Positions 44,028 to 51,584 of a DNA stretch of 64,000 bases are shown in pieces. Position 1 is the stretch's first letter, and each line of letters begins with the position of its first letter. The stretch is from Pseudomonas sp. UBA4194. Its GTDB lineage: Bacteria; Pseudomonadota; Gammaproteobacteria; Pseudomonadales; Pseudomonadaceae. A model generated the notes under the pieces. The model saw only the letters and a list, made by a program, of their open reading frames with translations, made no database searches and was not told where the DNA came from. The stretch is from positions 3,019-67,018 of the forward strand of contig NZ_DFUE01000018.1 in NCBI RefSeq assembly GCF_002379585.1, given 5' to 3'. Made by a program: the position numbers and the translations under genes.

Positions 44028-44918
44028 ATGGAATTGCGTCACCTGCGTTACTTCATCGCCGTTGCCGAGGAACTGCATTTCGGCCGCGCGGCGGAGCTGT
44101 TGGGTATTTCCCAGCCACCGTTGAGCCAGCAGATCCAGACGCTGGAGCAGGAGCTGGGCGCGCGGCTGTTCGAGCGTACCAATCGTCGGGTCGAGCTCAG
44201 TGAAGCCGGCCGCTTGTTTCTCGGCGAGGCGCGGCAGGTGTTGGCGCAGGTCGACAAGGCGGCCGATGTGGCCCGGCGAGCACAGTTGGGCGAACTGGGT
44301 GAGATGAAGATCGGGTTCACTTCTTCGGCGCCTTTCAATTCGGGTATTCCCAAGGCCATCTACGCCTTTCGCCAGGCCTTTGCGGCAGTGCACCTGAACC
44401 TGCGCGAGATGAGCAGTACCGAAGTGGCCGAGTCTTTGGTGGATGAGTCCATCGAAGTGGGCATCATGCGGCCCCTGGCGCTGCCGGATTCGCTGAGCTA
44501 CATCGAGCTGTTCAGCGAACCGCTGGTGGCCGTCCTCGATGCCAAGCATCCGCTCGCGGCCAGGGACGGCGGGATCCTGTTGCAGGAGCTGGCCGAGCAA
44601 CCGTTCGTGTTCTTTCCACGCAGCTATGGCAGTGGCCTGTACGCGCAGTTGCTGAACCTGGCCCGTCAGGCAGGGTTCAGCCCGCACATCGCCCAGGAGG
44701 CCGGTGAGGCCATGACCATCATCGGGTTGGTGGCAGCGGGGTTGGGGGTGTCGGTGCTGCCAGCGTCCTACAAGGCAATGCGCATGGATGGGGTGGTGTA
44801 CAAGGCATTGCTCGATGAGGAGGCGGTTACGGCGGTGTGGGTGGTTCAGCGCAAAGGGCCGGTGTCGGCGATGGCTCAGGGGTTTGTGCGGTTGTTGGAG
44901 AGGGAGGCGAGGCGGTGA
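44028..44918 (+). CDS. LysR-family transcriptional regulator
   Basis: A 296-aa LysR protein: N-terminal winged HTH (LRHLRYFIAVAEELHFGRAAELLGISQPPLSQQIQ in parts) and a two-lobed co-inducer domain (IGFTSSAPFNSGIPKAIYAF; GEAMTIIGLVAAGLGVSVLP). Divergent from the MFS gene across 118 bases, which hold ATAGC-TG-GCTAT at 43955-43966, a possible binding site. Ligand unknown; BenM/CatR-like N-terminus. Confidence 0.9.
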   Translation: MELRHLRYFIAVAEELHFGRAAELLGISQPPLSQQIQTLEQELGARLFERTNRRVELSEAGRLFLGEARQVLAQVDKAADVARRAQLGELGEMKIGFTSSAPFNSGIPKAIYAFRQAFAAVHLNLREMSSTEVAESLVDESIEVGIMRPLALPDSLSYIELFSEPLVAVLDAKHPLAARDGGILLQELAEQPFVFFPRSYGSGLYAQLLNLARQAGFSPHIAQEAGEAMTIIGLVAAGLGVSVLPASYKAMRMDGVVYKALLDEEAVTAVWVVQRKGPVSAMAQGFVRLLEREARR

Positions 44919-44952
44919 GTGAGGTCGGGGACCATCCACCGCCCAATCCCAA

Positions 44953-45393
44953 TCAGTTCACCTTCGCCAGGTCCCCCTTGAGCGCAACCCCGGCAATCAC
45001 CGCCCCGGCATGACATTCATAGGTGCTGGCATCCTTGCGCTCGTTCTTCTTGTAATAGCTGGCAATGTTCACCACAGCATTGGCGTTCGCTTTGCGCGCC
45101 GCGTCCTGCAAGGTCAGCAGGGCTGACTGCAAAGCCCATTCGCAGGCCACTTCGTCGGTCTTGTTGAAGGCGTTGGTCTTCTTGTTGGTCACAGCGTCAG
45201 CGTTGACCACACTCACTTTCCCTTTGGGCTGCACGCCCGCCAGGTAGAACTTGACGCTGCCGTCGAGCTTGCCGGCCTGGGTCATTTCATCGACCACTTT
45301 CTGAAATGGCAGGTACAGGGCGGTGTCGCGCGCCTGGCTGACGGCGGGGAGGGTGGCCAGGATGAAGGCGGTGGCTAGTGCTTGGCGTTTCAT
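44953..45393 (-). CDS. Small periplasmic protein at the end of the APE cluster
   Basis: A 146-aa protein with signal peptide (KRQALATAFILATLPAVSQA/RDTAL). The mature part has ANANAVVNIASYYKKNERKD and CHAGAVIAGVALKG, and cysteines in VACEWA and YECHAG. Such proteins are often misnamed 'excinuclease ATPase subunit' in databases; the fold is YbjQ/RcsF-like at most. It follows apeR by 42 bases in the same direction, and may belong to the cluster. Confidence 0.7.
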   Translation of the reverse strand: MKRQALATAFILATLPAVSQARDTALYLPFQKVVDEMTQAGKLDGSVKFYLAGVQPKGKVSVVNADAVTNKKTNAFNKTDEVACEWALQSALLTLQDAARKANANAVVNIASYYKKNERKDASTYECHAGAVIAGVALKGDLAKVN

Positions 45394-45435
45394 GGGGTCT
45401 CTACCTTGAGGAGTGGGTGTTGGGTTCGACGCGGC

Positions 45436-46668
45436 TTACGCCGTGGCTACGCGGCGGAATATCAAAGAGGTGTTGACGCCGCCGAAGGCGAAATTGTTGT
45501 TCATCACGAATTCGTTGTTCATGGCGCGGAACTCGCCGCGGATGTAATCGAGCTCACCACAGCGGGCATCCACCTGGTCCAGGTTCAAGGTGTGCACATA
45601 CCGATCGCGGTTCATCATCTCGATGCTGAACCAGGATTCCAGAGCGCCGCACGCGCCCAGGGTATGGCCCAGGAAGCTCTTCTGCGAACTGATCGGCATG
45701 TGCGCCCCGAACAGGCTGCTGGTGGCCAGGGTTTCGGCGATGTCGCCCTGTTCGGTCGCGGTGCCGTGGCCGTTCACATAGCCGATGGCCTCAGCGGGCA
45801 GCCCGGCGTCCTGCAATGCCAACTCCATCGCGCGGCGCATGGTTGCCTGCTCGGGGCGAGTGGTGTGCTGGCCGTCGGCGTTGCTGCCAAAGCCGACGAT
45901 TTCGGCATGAATGCGTGCACCTCGGGCCAACGCGTGTTCCAGTTCCTCGAGCACCAGCATGCCGCCGCCTTCACCAATCACCAGACCATCTCGGCCGCCG
46001 TCGTAGGGACGTGGGCTGGTGTGCGGCGCATCGTTCTTCAGGCTGGTGGCGTAGAGGGCATCGAACACCATCGCTTCGGTAGGACACAACTCTTCCGCGC
46101 CCCCGGCGAGCATCAGCGGCAGGCGGCCGAACTTGATTGCCTCGTAGGCATAGCCAATACCCTGGCTGCCACTGGTGCAGGCACTGGAGGTAGGAATCAA
46201 CCGGCCGGTCAGGCCGAAGAATATGCTGATGTTGGCCGCCGTGGTGTGGGGCATCATGCGCACATAGGAGTTGGCGTTGAGCCCTTCGGCCACCGAGTTG
46301 AGCAGCATGTTGCCGAACGCCTTGATCTCGTCGGTGCTGCCGGTGGAGGAACCACAGGCCACGCCCATGCGTCCGTCCTTGATCGACTCGTCGCCCAGCA
46401 GGCCGGCATCGGCCAGGGCCTGCTCCGCCGCGCCCACGGCCAGGCGAGAAACCCGGCCCATGCTGCGCAGTTGCTTGCGGGTCCAGTGGCTCGGCACCTT
46501 GAAGTCATCGATGGGCCCGGCCAGGCGCGTGTTGAGTTCCTCGAAGCGGTCCCATTCGTTCATGCGCCGAATGCCGCTGCGGTTGGCAGCGAAGTGCCCG
46601 GCGATGCTGGCCCAGTCGTTGCCCAGCGAGGTGATACCGGCCATGCCGGTGACCACGACCCGTTTCAT
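45436..46668 (-). CDS. apeR: Beta-ketoacyl-ACP synthase (ApeR-type)
   Basis: A 410-aa FabF-like condensing enzyme with catalytic C164 (TSSACTSGSQG), H301 (NGHGTATEQGD) and H335 (FLGHTLGAC). It elongates the polyene chain or primes it. ATG 46668 overlaps the apeQ stop by one base (TGATG); the GTG at 46674 is less likely. The last five codons and the TAA stop (RVATA*) lie in a REP-like element at 45427-45450. Symbol by cluster order O-P-Q-R. Confidence 0.9.
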   Translation of the reverse strand: MKRVVVTGMAGITSLGNDWASIAGHFAANRSGIRRMNEWDRFEELNTRLAGPIDDFKVPSHWTRKQLRSMGRVSRLAVGAAEQALADAGLLGDESIKDGRMGVACGSSTGSTDEIKAFGNMLLNSVAEGLNANSYVRMMPHTTAANISIFFGLTGRLIPTSSACTSGSQGIGYAYEAIKFGRLPLMLAGGAEELCPTEAMVFDALYATSLKNDAPHTSPRPYDGGRDGLVIGEGGGMLVLEELEHALARGARIHAEIVGFGSNADGQHTTRPEQATMRRAMELALQDAGLPAEAIGYVNGHGTATEQGDIAETLATSSLFGAHMPISSQKSFLGHTLGACGALESWFSIEMMNRDRYVHTLNLDQVDARCGELDYIRGEFRAMNNEFVMNNNFAFGGVNTSLIFRRVATA

Positions 46669-47396
46669 CAGCACAGCCCTCCATTGACGGCCAGCACCTG
46701 GCGAGTGATGTACGAAGCCTCTGCCGACATCAGGAAATTCACCGCGCTGGCGACCTCTTCAGGCGTGCCCATGCGCTGGGCAGGGATCATTTTCAACAGT
46801 TCTTCCACCGGTACGTTCTCGTCCAGCATGGCGGTGTCGATCAGTCCCGGGGCGACGCAATTGACGGTGATCTTGCGCTTGGCCAGTTCGATGGCCAAGG
46901 CCTTGGCAGCGCCGATGACGCCGGCCTTCGAAGCGCTGTAGTTGACCTGTCCGCGGTTGCCGATCAGCCCCGAGACCGACGTGATGCAAACGATGCGTCC
47001 AGCCGCACGGCGGCGAATCATGGGCATGGTCAAAGGGTGCAGAACATTGTAGAAGCCGTCCAGGTTGGTGCGCATCACCAGGTCCCAGTCCTCTTCGCTT
47101 AGGGCCGGAAACGCACCGTCGCGGGTCAGCCCGGCATTGCACACCACGCCGTAATAGGCCCCGTAGGTTTCCACATCCTCCAGCAGGATGCGCGCGCAGG
47201 CGGCGCGGTCGGCCACGTCGAATTGCAACACCCGGGCTTGTCGACCCAGGGCCTGGACCTGGGCCTGTACCGCATCGGCTTCGGCACGGCCGCTGCGGCA
47301 ATGCAGCACCAGGTCGAAGCCAGCGCTGGCCAGGCGTAGGGCGATGGCGCGGCCGATGCCACGGCTGGAGCCGGTGACCAGAATGGTCTCAGTCAT
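46668..47396 (-). CDS. apeQ: 3-ketoacyl-ACP reductase (ApeQ)
   Basis: Short-chain dehydrogenase, 242 aa, FabG-like. NADPH motif TGSSRGIG (8-15), CNAG, and catalytic S140, Y153, K157 (SASKAG). It reduces the 3-keto group after each condensation in aryl polyene synthesis. Start ATG 47396 overlaps the apeP stop by 8 bases. Confidence 0.92.
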   Translation of the reverse strand: MTETILVTGSSRGIGRAIALRLASAGFDLVLHCRSGRAEADAVQAQVQALGRQARVLQFDVADRAACARILLEDVETYGAYYGVVCNAGLTRDGAFPALSEEDWDLVMRTNLDGFYNVLHPLTMPMIRRRAAGRIVCITSVSGLIGNRGQVNYSASKAGVIGAAKALAIELAKRKITVNCVAPGLIDTAMLDENVPVEELLKMIPAQRMGTPEEVASAVNFLMSAEASYITRQVLAVNGGLC

Positions 47397-47859
47397 GGAG
47401 GGAGTCCTGTAGGGGGGCCTCGGCCAGGTACTGCTCGGCCTGAGGTGGGCGATAAACATTGAGGCGCGCTTGCACGCTGATGCCTGGGCCGGTCAATTCA
47501 CATTCAAACACGCCCATGCCGCTGTCGTCTTCCAGCGAGCGGCGGGCATGGATATCCAACGAGCAGCCCAAGGGAAACCGTTCGACGTTGCAGTGGTACT
47601 TGCGGGTACCCAACAGGAAGCCCATTTCCACCTCCTGGCCTTGTTCACGGGCGCGACATCCGGCATAGGCGGCCACGCTCTGCGCCATCAGCTCAACCCC
47701 GACCCAGGCCGGCAGACTGCCGTCGGGGTCGTTGAACAGCCCGTCCGGCTGCACGGTGACACGGGTGTGGATGCTTTCCTGGTCGAAGGCCACGACGTGA
47801 TCGATCAGGATCATGTCGCCGGCATGGGGCAACAGTTCGGCGATCGGCCAGTCGATCAT
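47389..47859 (-). CDS. apeP: 3-hydroxyacyl-ACP dehydratase (ApeP)
   Basis: Hotdog-fold dehydratase, 156 aa: LLPHAGDMILIDHVVAFD, then LPAWVGVELMAQSVAAYAGCRA with the conserved glutamate. It probably introduces the double bonds together with ApeI. Overlaps apeO by 4 bases and apeQ by 8. Confidence 0.9.
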   Translation of the reverse strand: MIDWPIAELLPHAGDMILIDHVVAFDQESIHTRVTVQPDGLFNDPDGSLPAWVGVELMAQSVAAYAGCRAREQGQEVEMGFLLGTRKYHCNVERFPLGCSLDIHARRSLEDDSGMGVFECELTGPGISVQARLNVYRPPQAEQYLAEAPLQDSLHD

Positions 47860-49028
47860 GTCGGCGCTCCCAGAATCAGGCTGACATTGTTGCCGCCGAA
47901 GGCGAATGAATTGCTCATCAGGTTGCGTGGCCCTTGCAAGGTCTGTCCGGGCTGGACGAAAGCCAGCTGGGGCAGTTGTGGATCGATGATGGCGTCCCAG
48001 ACATGGGGCGGCAGGACAGCGCCGGGTTGCAGGCTCAGCCAGCAGAACGCGGCTTCCAGTGCTCCCGCGGCGCCCAGGGTATGCCCGCTCAGCGGTTTGG
48101 TCGATGAACAGGGCACCCCGGCCGGGAATAGTTCAGCCACCGCCAGGCTTTCCATGGCGTCGTTGTGTGCGGTGGCGGTGCCGTGAAGGTTCAGATAGCC
48201 GATCTGCTCGGGCGCCAGCCCGGCTTGCGCCAACGCCTTGCGCATGGCTTGCAGAGCACCGCGGCCGCTGGGTTCGGGGGCCGAGATATGGTGGGCGTCG
48301 GAGCTGGCGCCTGCGCCCAGCAAAGCGACACTGGCCGGTTCGCGGGTCATCAGGAACAGCGCCGCTGCCTCACCGATATTGATGCCGTTGCGGTTGCGCG
48401 AGAACGGATTGCAGCGTTGCGCGGACACCGCCTCAAGCGCCGAGAAACCGTTCAGGGTGAGCCGACACAAGCTGTCGACGCCGCCACACAACACCGCATC
48501 GCAAAGGCCCATGGCGAGAAAACGACGAGCCGTCATCAGCGCCCGGGCGCTGGAGGTACAGGCTGTGGAGATCACGTGGGCCGGGCCGCTGATGCCGTAC
48601 AGGTCGGCAAGAAACGCCGCCGGAGCCCCGAGCTCTTGTTGCCTGTAGTCGTAGTCGCCGGGGAACTGCCGGTCTTGCAGGTAGCGGGCGATGCCGCGAC
48701 TGGCTTCGTCGATACCCGACGTGCTGGTGCCCAGCACGATGGCAATGCGCGAGGCGCCAAAGCGAGCGATGGCCTGCTGGATCTGGGCATCGATCTGCAA
48801 GGTTGCCTGCAACAGCAATCGATTGTTGCGGCTGGCCTGGCTGCTCAACGCGACGGGAATGGCCGGTAGCTCGCCGCGCACCGCCGCCACCGGGAGCACG
48901 CGCTCGGGCACCCAGCCGGCTTGCGGGCGCATGCCCGAGCAGTCGCCGGCAAACAGCGCCCGACTCACACTGGCGGTGTCCATGCCCAGGGCGCAGTTAA
49001 GGCCCAGTGCATTGAGGTAGGCAGTCAT
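47856..49028 (-). CDS. apeO: Beta-ketoacyl-ACP synthase (ApeO)
   Basis: A 390-aa condensing enzyme: C157 (STACTSSAR), H282 (LHGTATAHND) and H316 (SGHTLGAAG). In studied APE systems ApeO works with the chain-length partner ApeC, whose candidate here is at 61693. ATGA overlap with the upstream lipoprotein gene. Confidence 0.9.
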   Translation of the reverse strand: MTAYLNALGLNCALGMDTASVSRALFAGDCSGMRPQAGWVPERVLPVAAVRGELPAIPVALSSQASRNNRLLLQATLQIDAQIQQAIARFGASRIAIVLGTSTSGIDEASRGIARYLQDRQFPGDYDYRQQELGAPAAFLADLYGISGPAHVISTACTSSARALMTARRFLAMGLCDAVLCGGVDSLCRLTLNGFSALEAVSAQRCNPFSRNRNGINIGEAAALFLMTREPASVALLGAGASSDAHHISAPEPSGRGALQAMRKALAQAGLAPEQIGYLNLHGTATAHNDAMESLAVAELFPAGVPCSSTKPLSGHTLGAAGALEAAFCWLSLQPGAVLPPHVWDAIIDPQLPQLAFVQPGQTLQGPRNLMSNSFAFGGNNVSLILGAPT

Positions 49029-49570
49029 GGCGTGGCCTCGTGGGGCAGCGGGCTGATGCGGTAGGTCAGGTCGTGTTGGAGATACAGGGTGAATTCGGGA
49101 TCCGCGCTGTCAATGCGGGCTGCACCTGCACCAGTAGGAGCGGCTAGCAGCCGCGCAGGCGCCGGTGGATACACCACCGACCAGCGATCTCCCAATCGTC
49201 GGCCGCCCTTCGTGGCCGTGGCATCGGCATAATCGGCCATCAATTGCTTTGCTGGCGTCAACGCAAACAGCACTGCAGCGAAAAGCTCCCGGGCTTCGGG
49301 ATTGGGCGGCAGCAAGCCATCGGCTTGCCACTGCTGGCCAAGCAGGCGCTGGCGTGCCTGAGGTATGCCCAGAAAATCCAGCAGCGACCAGCGCAGCCCG
49401 TCATCCTCGCGCTGGATCACCAGCATCCAGTCCTGACTCTGCCCGGCCTGCAGGCGCTGAACGTGCAATTGCAGCGGCAACCGCAAGCTCGGTGCGCCAG
49501 CAGGCAGGGGTGCATGACTCGCGCAGCCGGCCAGCAGCATCAGGCAACCCACTATCCACGCGCGCATCAT
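49025..49570 (-). CDS. apeN: DUF3261 lipoprotein (ApeN-type)
   Basis: A 181-aa predicted lipoprotein with lipobox LLAGC (C15) and DUF3261-like body (DWMLVIQREDDGLRWSLLDFLGIPQARQRL). Probably helps move the aryl polyene lipid to the outer membrane. ATG 49570 overlaps the methyltransferase stop. A GTAGGAGCGG REP-like segment at 49134-49155 is translated in frame as RLLAAPTGA. Confidence 0.8.
   Translation of the reverse strand: MMRAWIVGCLMLLAGCASHAPLPAGAPSLRLPLQLHVQRLQAGQSQDWMLVIQREDDGLRWSLLDFLGIPQARQRLLGQQWQADGLLPPNPEARELFAAVLFALTPAKQLMADYADATATKGGRRLGDRWSVVYPPAPARLLAAPTGAGAARIDSADPEFTLYLQHDLTYRISPLPHEATP
49134..49155. repeat. REP-like element inside apeN
   Basis: GTAGGAGCGGCTAGCAGCCGCG resembles the GTAGGAGCGGCGT...AGCCGCG family seen at 15892-16080. 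It lies within the coding frame and is read as residues of the DUF3261 protein, avoiding its own in-phase TAG. Confidence 0.55.
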
Positions 49571-50298
49571 GGCGTCACTGCCTGGAGCGGCTTGCGCGCC
49601 ACGACGTTGACCAGGGTTTCTTCACGTTGGCCAAACGGCTTCGGCGTGCGCAGCTTGAGCCGCTCCAGCAAACCGAAGTCCCTGGACCGACTCCACCACA
49701 GGTAAGGGTAGGAAACATTGCCCGTGTCGAACTCGAAACCCTGATCGCGCAGCATCTGCAGGTACCCGCTCGCGCTTTTCTGCACATGCATCGGATGGCG
49801 GAACAGCCAGCGAATCACCCAGGTGTCGATGTAGGCTTCGGTGGACTCGGCAAACAGCAGATAACCACCGGGCTTGAGCACTCGGTAAAACTCGGAGAGG
49901 GCCTTTTCCTGTTCCACCAGATGGTGGAAGGTCTGGTGACAGAACAGCAGGTCGACGCTGGCGTCGGCATAAGGCAGGTGGGCACAGTCACCCCCCTGCA
50001 CGCGAATATCGCCGCCCAGGCGACGGGCCTCGGCGTTGCTCAGTTCCACGCTCAGCGGGTCGGCGTCATTGCCCAGCAACTGTGCAGGCGCGAACACCCG
50101 GCGCAGGTACTGGAAGGATTTGCCCTGGCCACACCCAGTGTCCAGCAGCACGGCGTTGCCTGGCGGTGGCTCGCTGAACAAACCGCGCAGGTCATCGATT
50201 GCCACCCTCAGCACATGGTGCTGCCAGGTATGGCTGCGCAGGAACCAGAAGCCGAAACGGGTTTCTTCGACATAGCTGTCGCTCAGGAACGGTCTCAT
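49567..50298 (-). CDS. SAM-dependent methyltransferase of the APE cluster
   Basis: Class I methyltransferase, 243 aa: motif I LLDTGCGQGKSF, post-I acidic NDADPLSVE, and GGDCAHLPYADASVDLLFCHQTFHH. Aryl polyenes often carry methyl groups on the aryl head, so ring or O-methylation is plausible but unproven. ATGA overlaps at both ends. Confidence 0.87.
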   Translation of the reverse strand: MRPFLSDSYVEETRFGFWFLRSHTWQHHVLRVAIDDLRGLFSEPPPGNAVLLDTGCGQGKSFQYLRRVFAPAQLLGNDADPLSVELSNAEARRLGGDIRVQGGDCAHLPYADASVDLLFCHQTFHHLVEQEKALSEFYRVLKPGGYLLFAESTEAYIDTWVIRWLFRHPMHVQKSASGYLQMLRDQGFEFDTGNVSYPYLWWSRSRDFGLLERLKLRTPKPFGQREETLVNVVARKPLQAVTP

Positions 50299-51536
50299 GG
50301 TGCGGTGCTCGCGCACAGTTCGGCCAAGGTTCGCAGGCGCCGCTTGGGCTCGGCCACGAACGGGTTGCGCGTGTCCCAGGCGTACCCCGCCAGTATCGCG
50401 CTGATCATGCGGCGGATCTCGGGGGAGCTGTCGGGGTAGTAGATAACGTCCTGGAAACTGCCGTCGTACCAGCCCTCGACATAGGCGCGGAAAGTCTCGA
50501 CCCCTGCCTTGAGCGGCTCGGCGAACTCCCGTTGCCAGTCCACCTGCCGGCCCTTGAGCTGGCGGTCGAGAAGCCCGGCGGCCATGCTCGCCGAGCGCAT
50601 GGCGATGGTCACGCCGGAGGAGAATACCGGGTCCAGAAACTCTGCCGCATTGCCCAGCAGGGCGAAGCCTGGGCCGTGCAGGGTTCTGACGTTGGCCGCA
50701 TAGCCGCCGATGGTCCGCGCCGGGGTGTCCCAGACCGCATCGCGCAGTACGCCCTGAAGGCTGGGCGTCTGCGCCACGAAGGCCTTGAGGCAGGCGTCCA
50801 GATCGTCATCCAGACCTTCGAAATGCTCCTTGGCAGCCACTACGCCCAGCGAACAGCGGCCGTCGCTGAAGGGGATGGTCCAGAACCAGATGTCGCGATG
50901 CTCGGGGTGGGTGGTGATGAGAATCTTCTCGCGATCGAAGTCGGCGCTATCGATGCGGTCTTCGATATGGGTGAACACGGCCTGGCGTACGGGGAAATCA
51001 GAGGGCGTTTCAAGGTCCAACAGGCGCGACAGTATCCGACCGTAGCCACTGGCATCGAGCACGAACGTTGCTTGCAGCAGGTACGTGCTGCCATCCAGAC
51101 GGCGTACTTGCAGGCGCGTTTGCGTGGCGTCGAAGCCGGTGATTTCTTCTTCGTAGCGAATCTCTACCCCTTGCGCCTCGGCCTGGTCGGCGAGCAGTTG
51201 GTCGAAGCGGGCGCGTTGCACCTGGAACGTGGTGGGGATGCCTGCGGTGAACGTGTCCCTGAAGTCGAACGCACTGCGCCGCTCACCCCAAGCGAAGGCC
51301 GCGCCATTCTTCAGCTGAAACCCTGCGGCCTGCACGGCCTCGAGCATGCCGGCCTGCTCGACGAAGTCCAGGCAATGGCACAGCAGACTCTCGCCGATGG
51401 AAAAACGTGGAAAGCGCTGACGCTCGATCACCACCACGTCATGGCCTTGGCGCTTGAGCAGCGTGGCGGCGATGGCACCGGCAGGGCCGGCACCGATCAC
51501 CACCACCTGGCGGGTTTGCAGTTCAACGTTTGACAT
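50295..51536 (-). CDS. FAD-dependent oxidoreductase (tryptophan halogenase-like)
   Basis: A 413-aa flavoprotein: VVVIGAGPAGAIAATLL (GxGxxG), RFPRFSIGESLL, and LLGNAAEFLDPVFSSGVTIAMRS. This is the geranylgeranyl-reductase/halogenase family; a halogenase would show a WxWxIP motif, and here FWFWTIPF is near-matching, so halogenation cannot be excluded. Probable role: hydroxylation or modification of the aryl head. AGGAGG lies 5 bases before the ATG. Confidence 0.83.
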   Translation of the reverse strand: MSNVELQTRQVVVIGAGPAGAIAATLLKRQGHDVVVIERQRFPRFSIGESLLCHCLDFVEQAGMLEAVQAAGFQLKNGAAFAWGERRSAFDFRDTFTAGIPTTFQVQRARFDQLLADQAEAQGVEIRYEEEITGFDATQTRLQVRRLDGSTYLLQATFVLDASGYGRILSRLLDLETPSDFPVRQAVFTHIEDRIDSADFDREKILITTHPEHRDIWFWTIPFSDGRCSLGVVAAKEHFEGLDDDLDACLKAFVAQTPSLQGVLRDAVWDTPARTIGGYAANVRTLHGPGFALLGNAAEFLDPVFSSGVTIAMRSASMAAGLLDRQLKGRQVDWQREFAEPLKAGVETFRAYVEGWYDGSFQDVIYYPDSSPEIRRMISAILAGYAWDTRNPFVAEPKRRLRTLAELCASTAP

Positions 51537-51584
51537 AAGGCCTCCTGGCCGGGGTAGCGGGAAAGAAAGTACGCGTGTGGTCCT

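Noticed and set aside
43910..44029. ATG start for the MFS gene at 44029
   Set aside because: Would overlap the divergent lysR start; GTG 43909 has a good ribosome site and fits family length.
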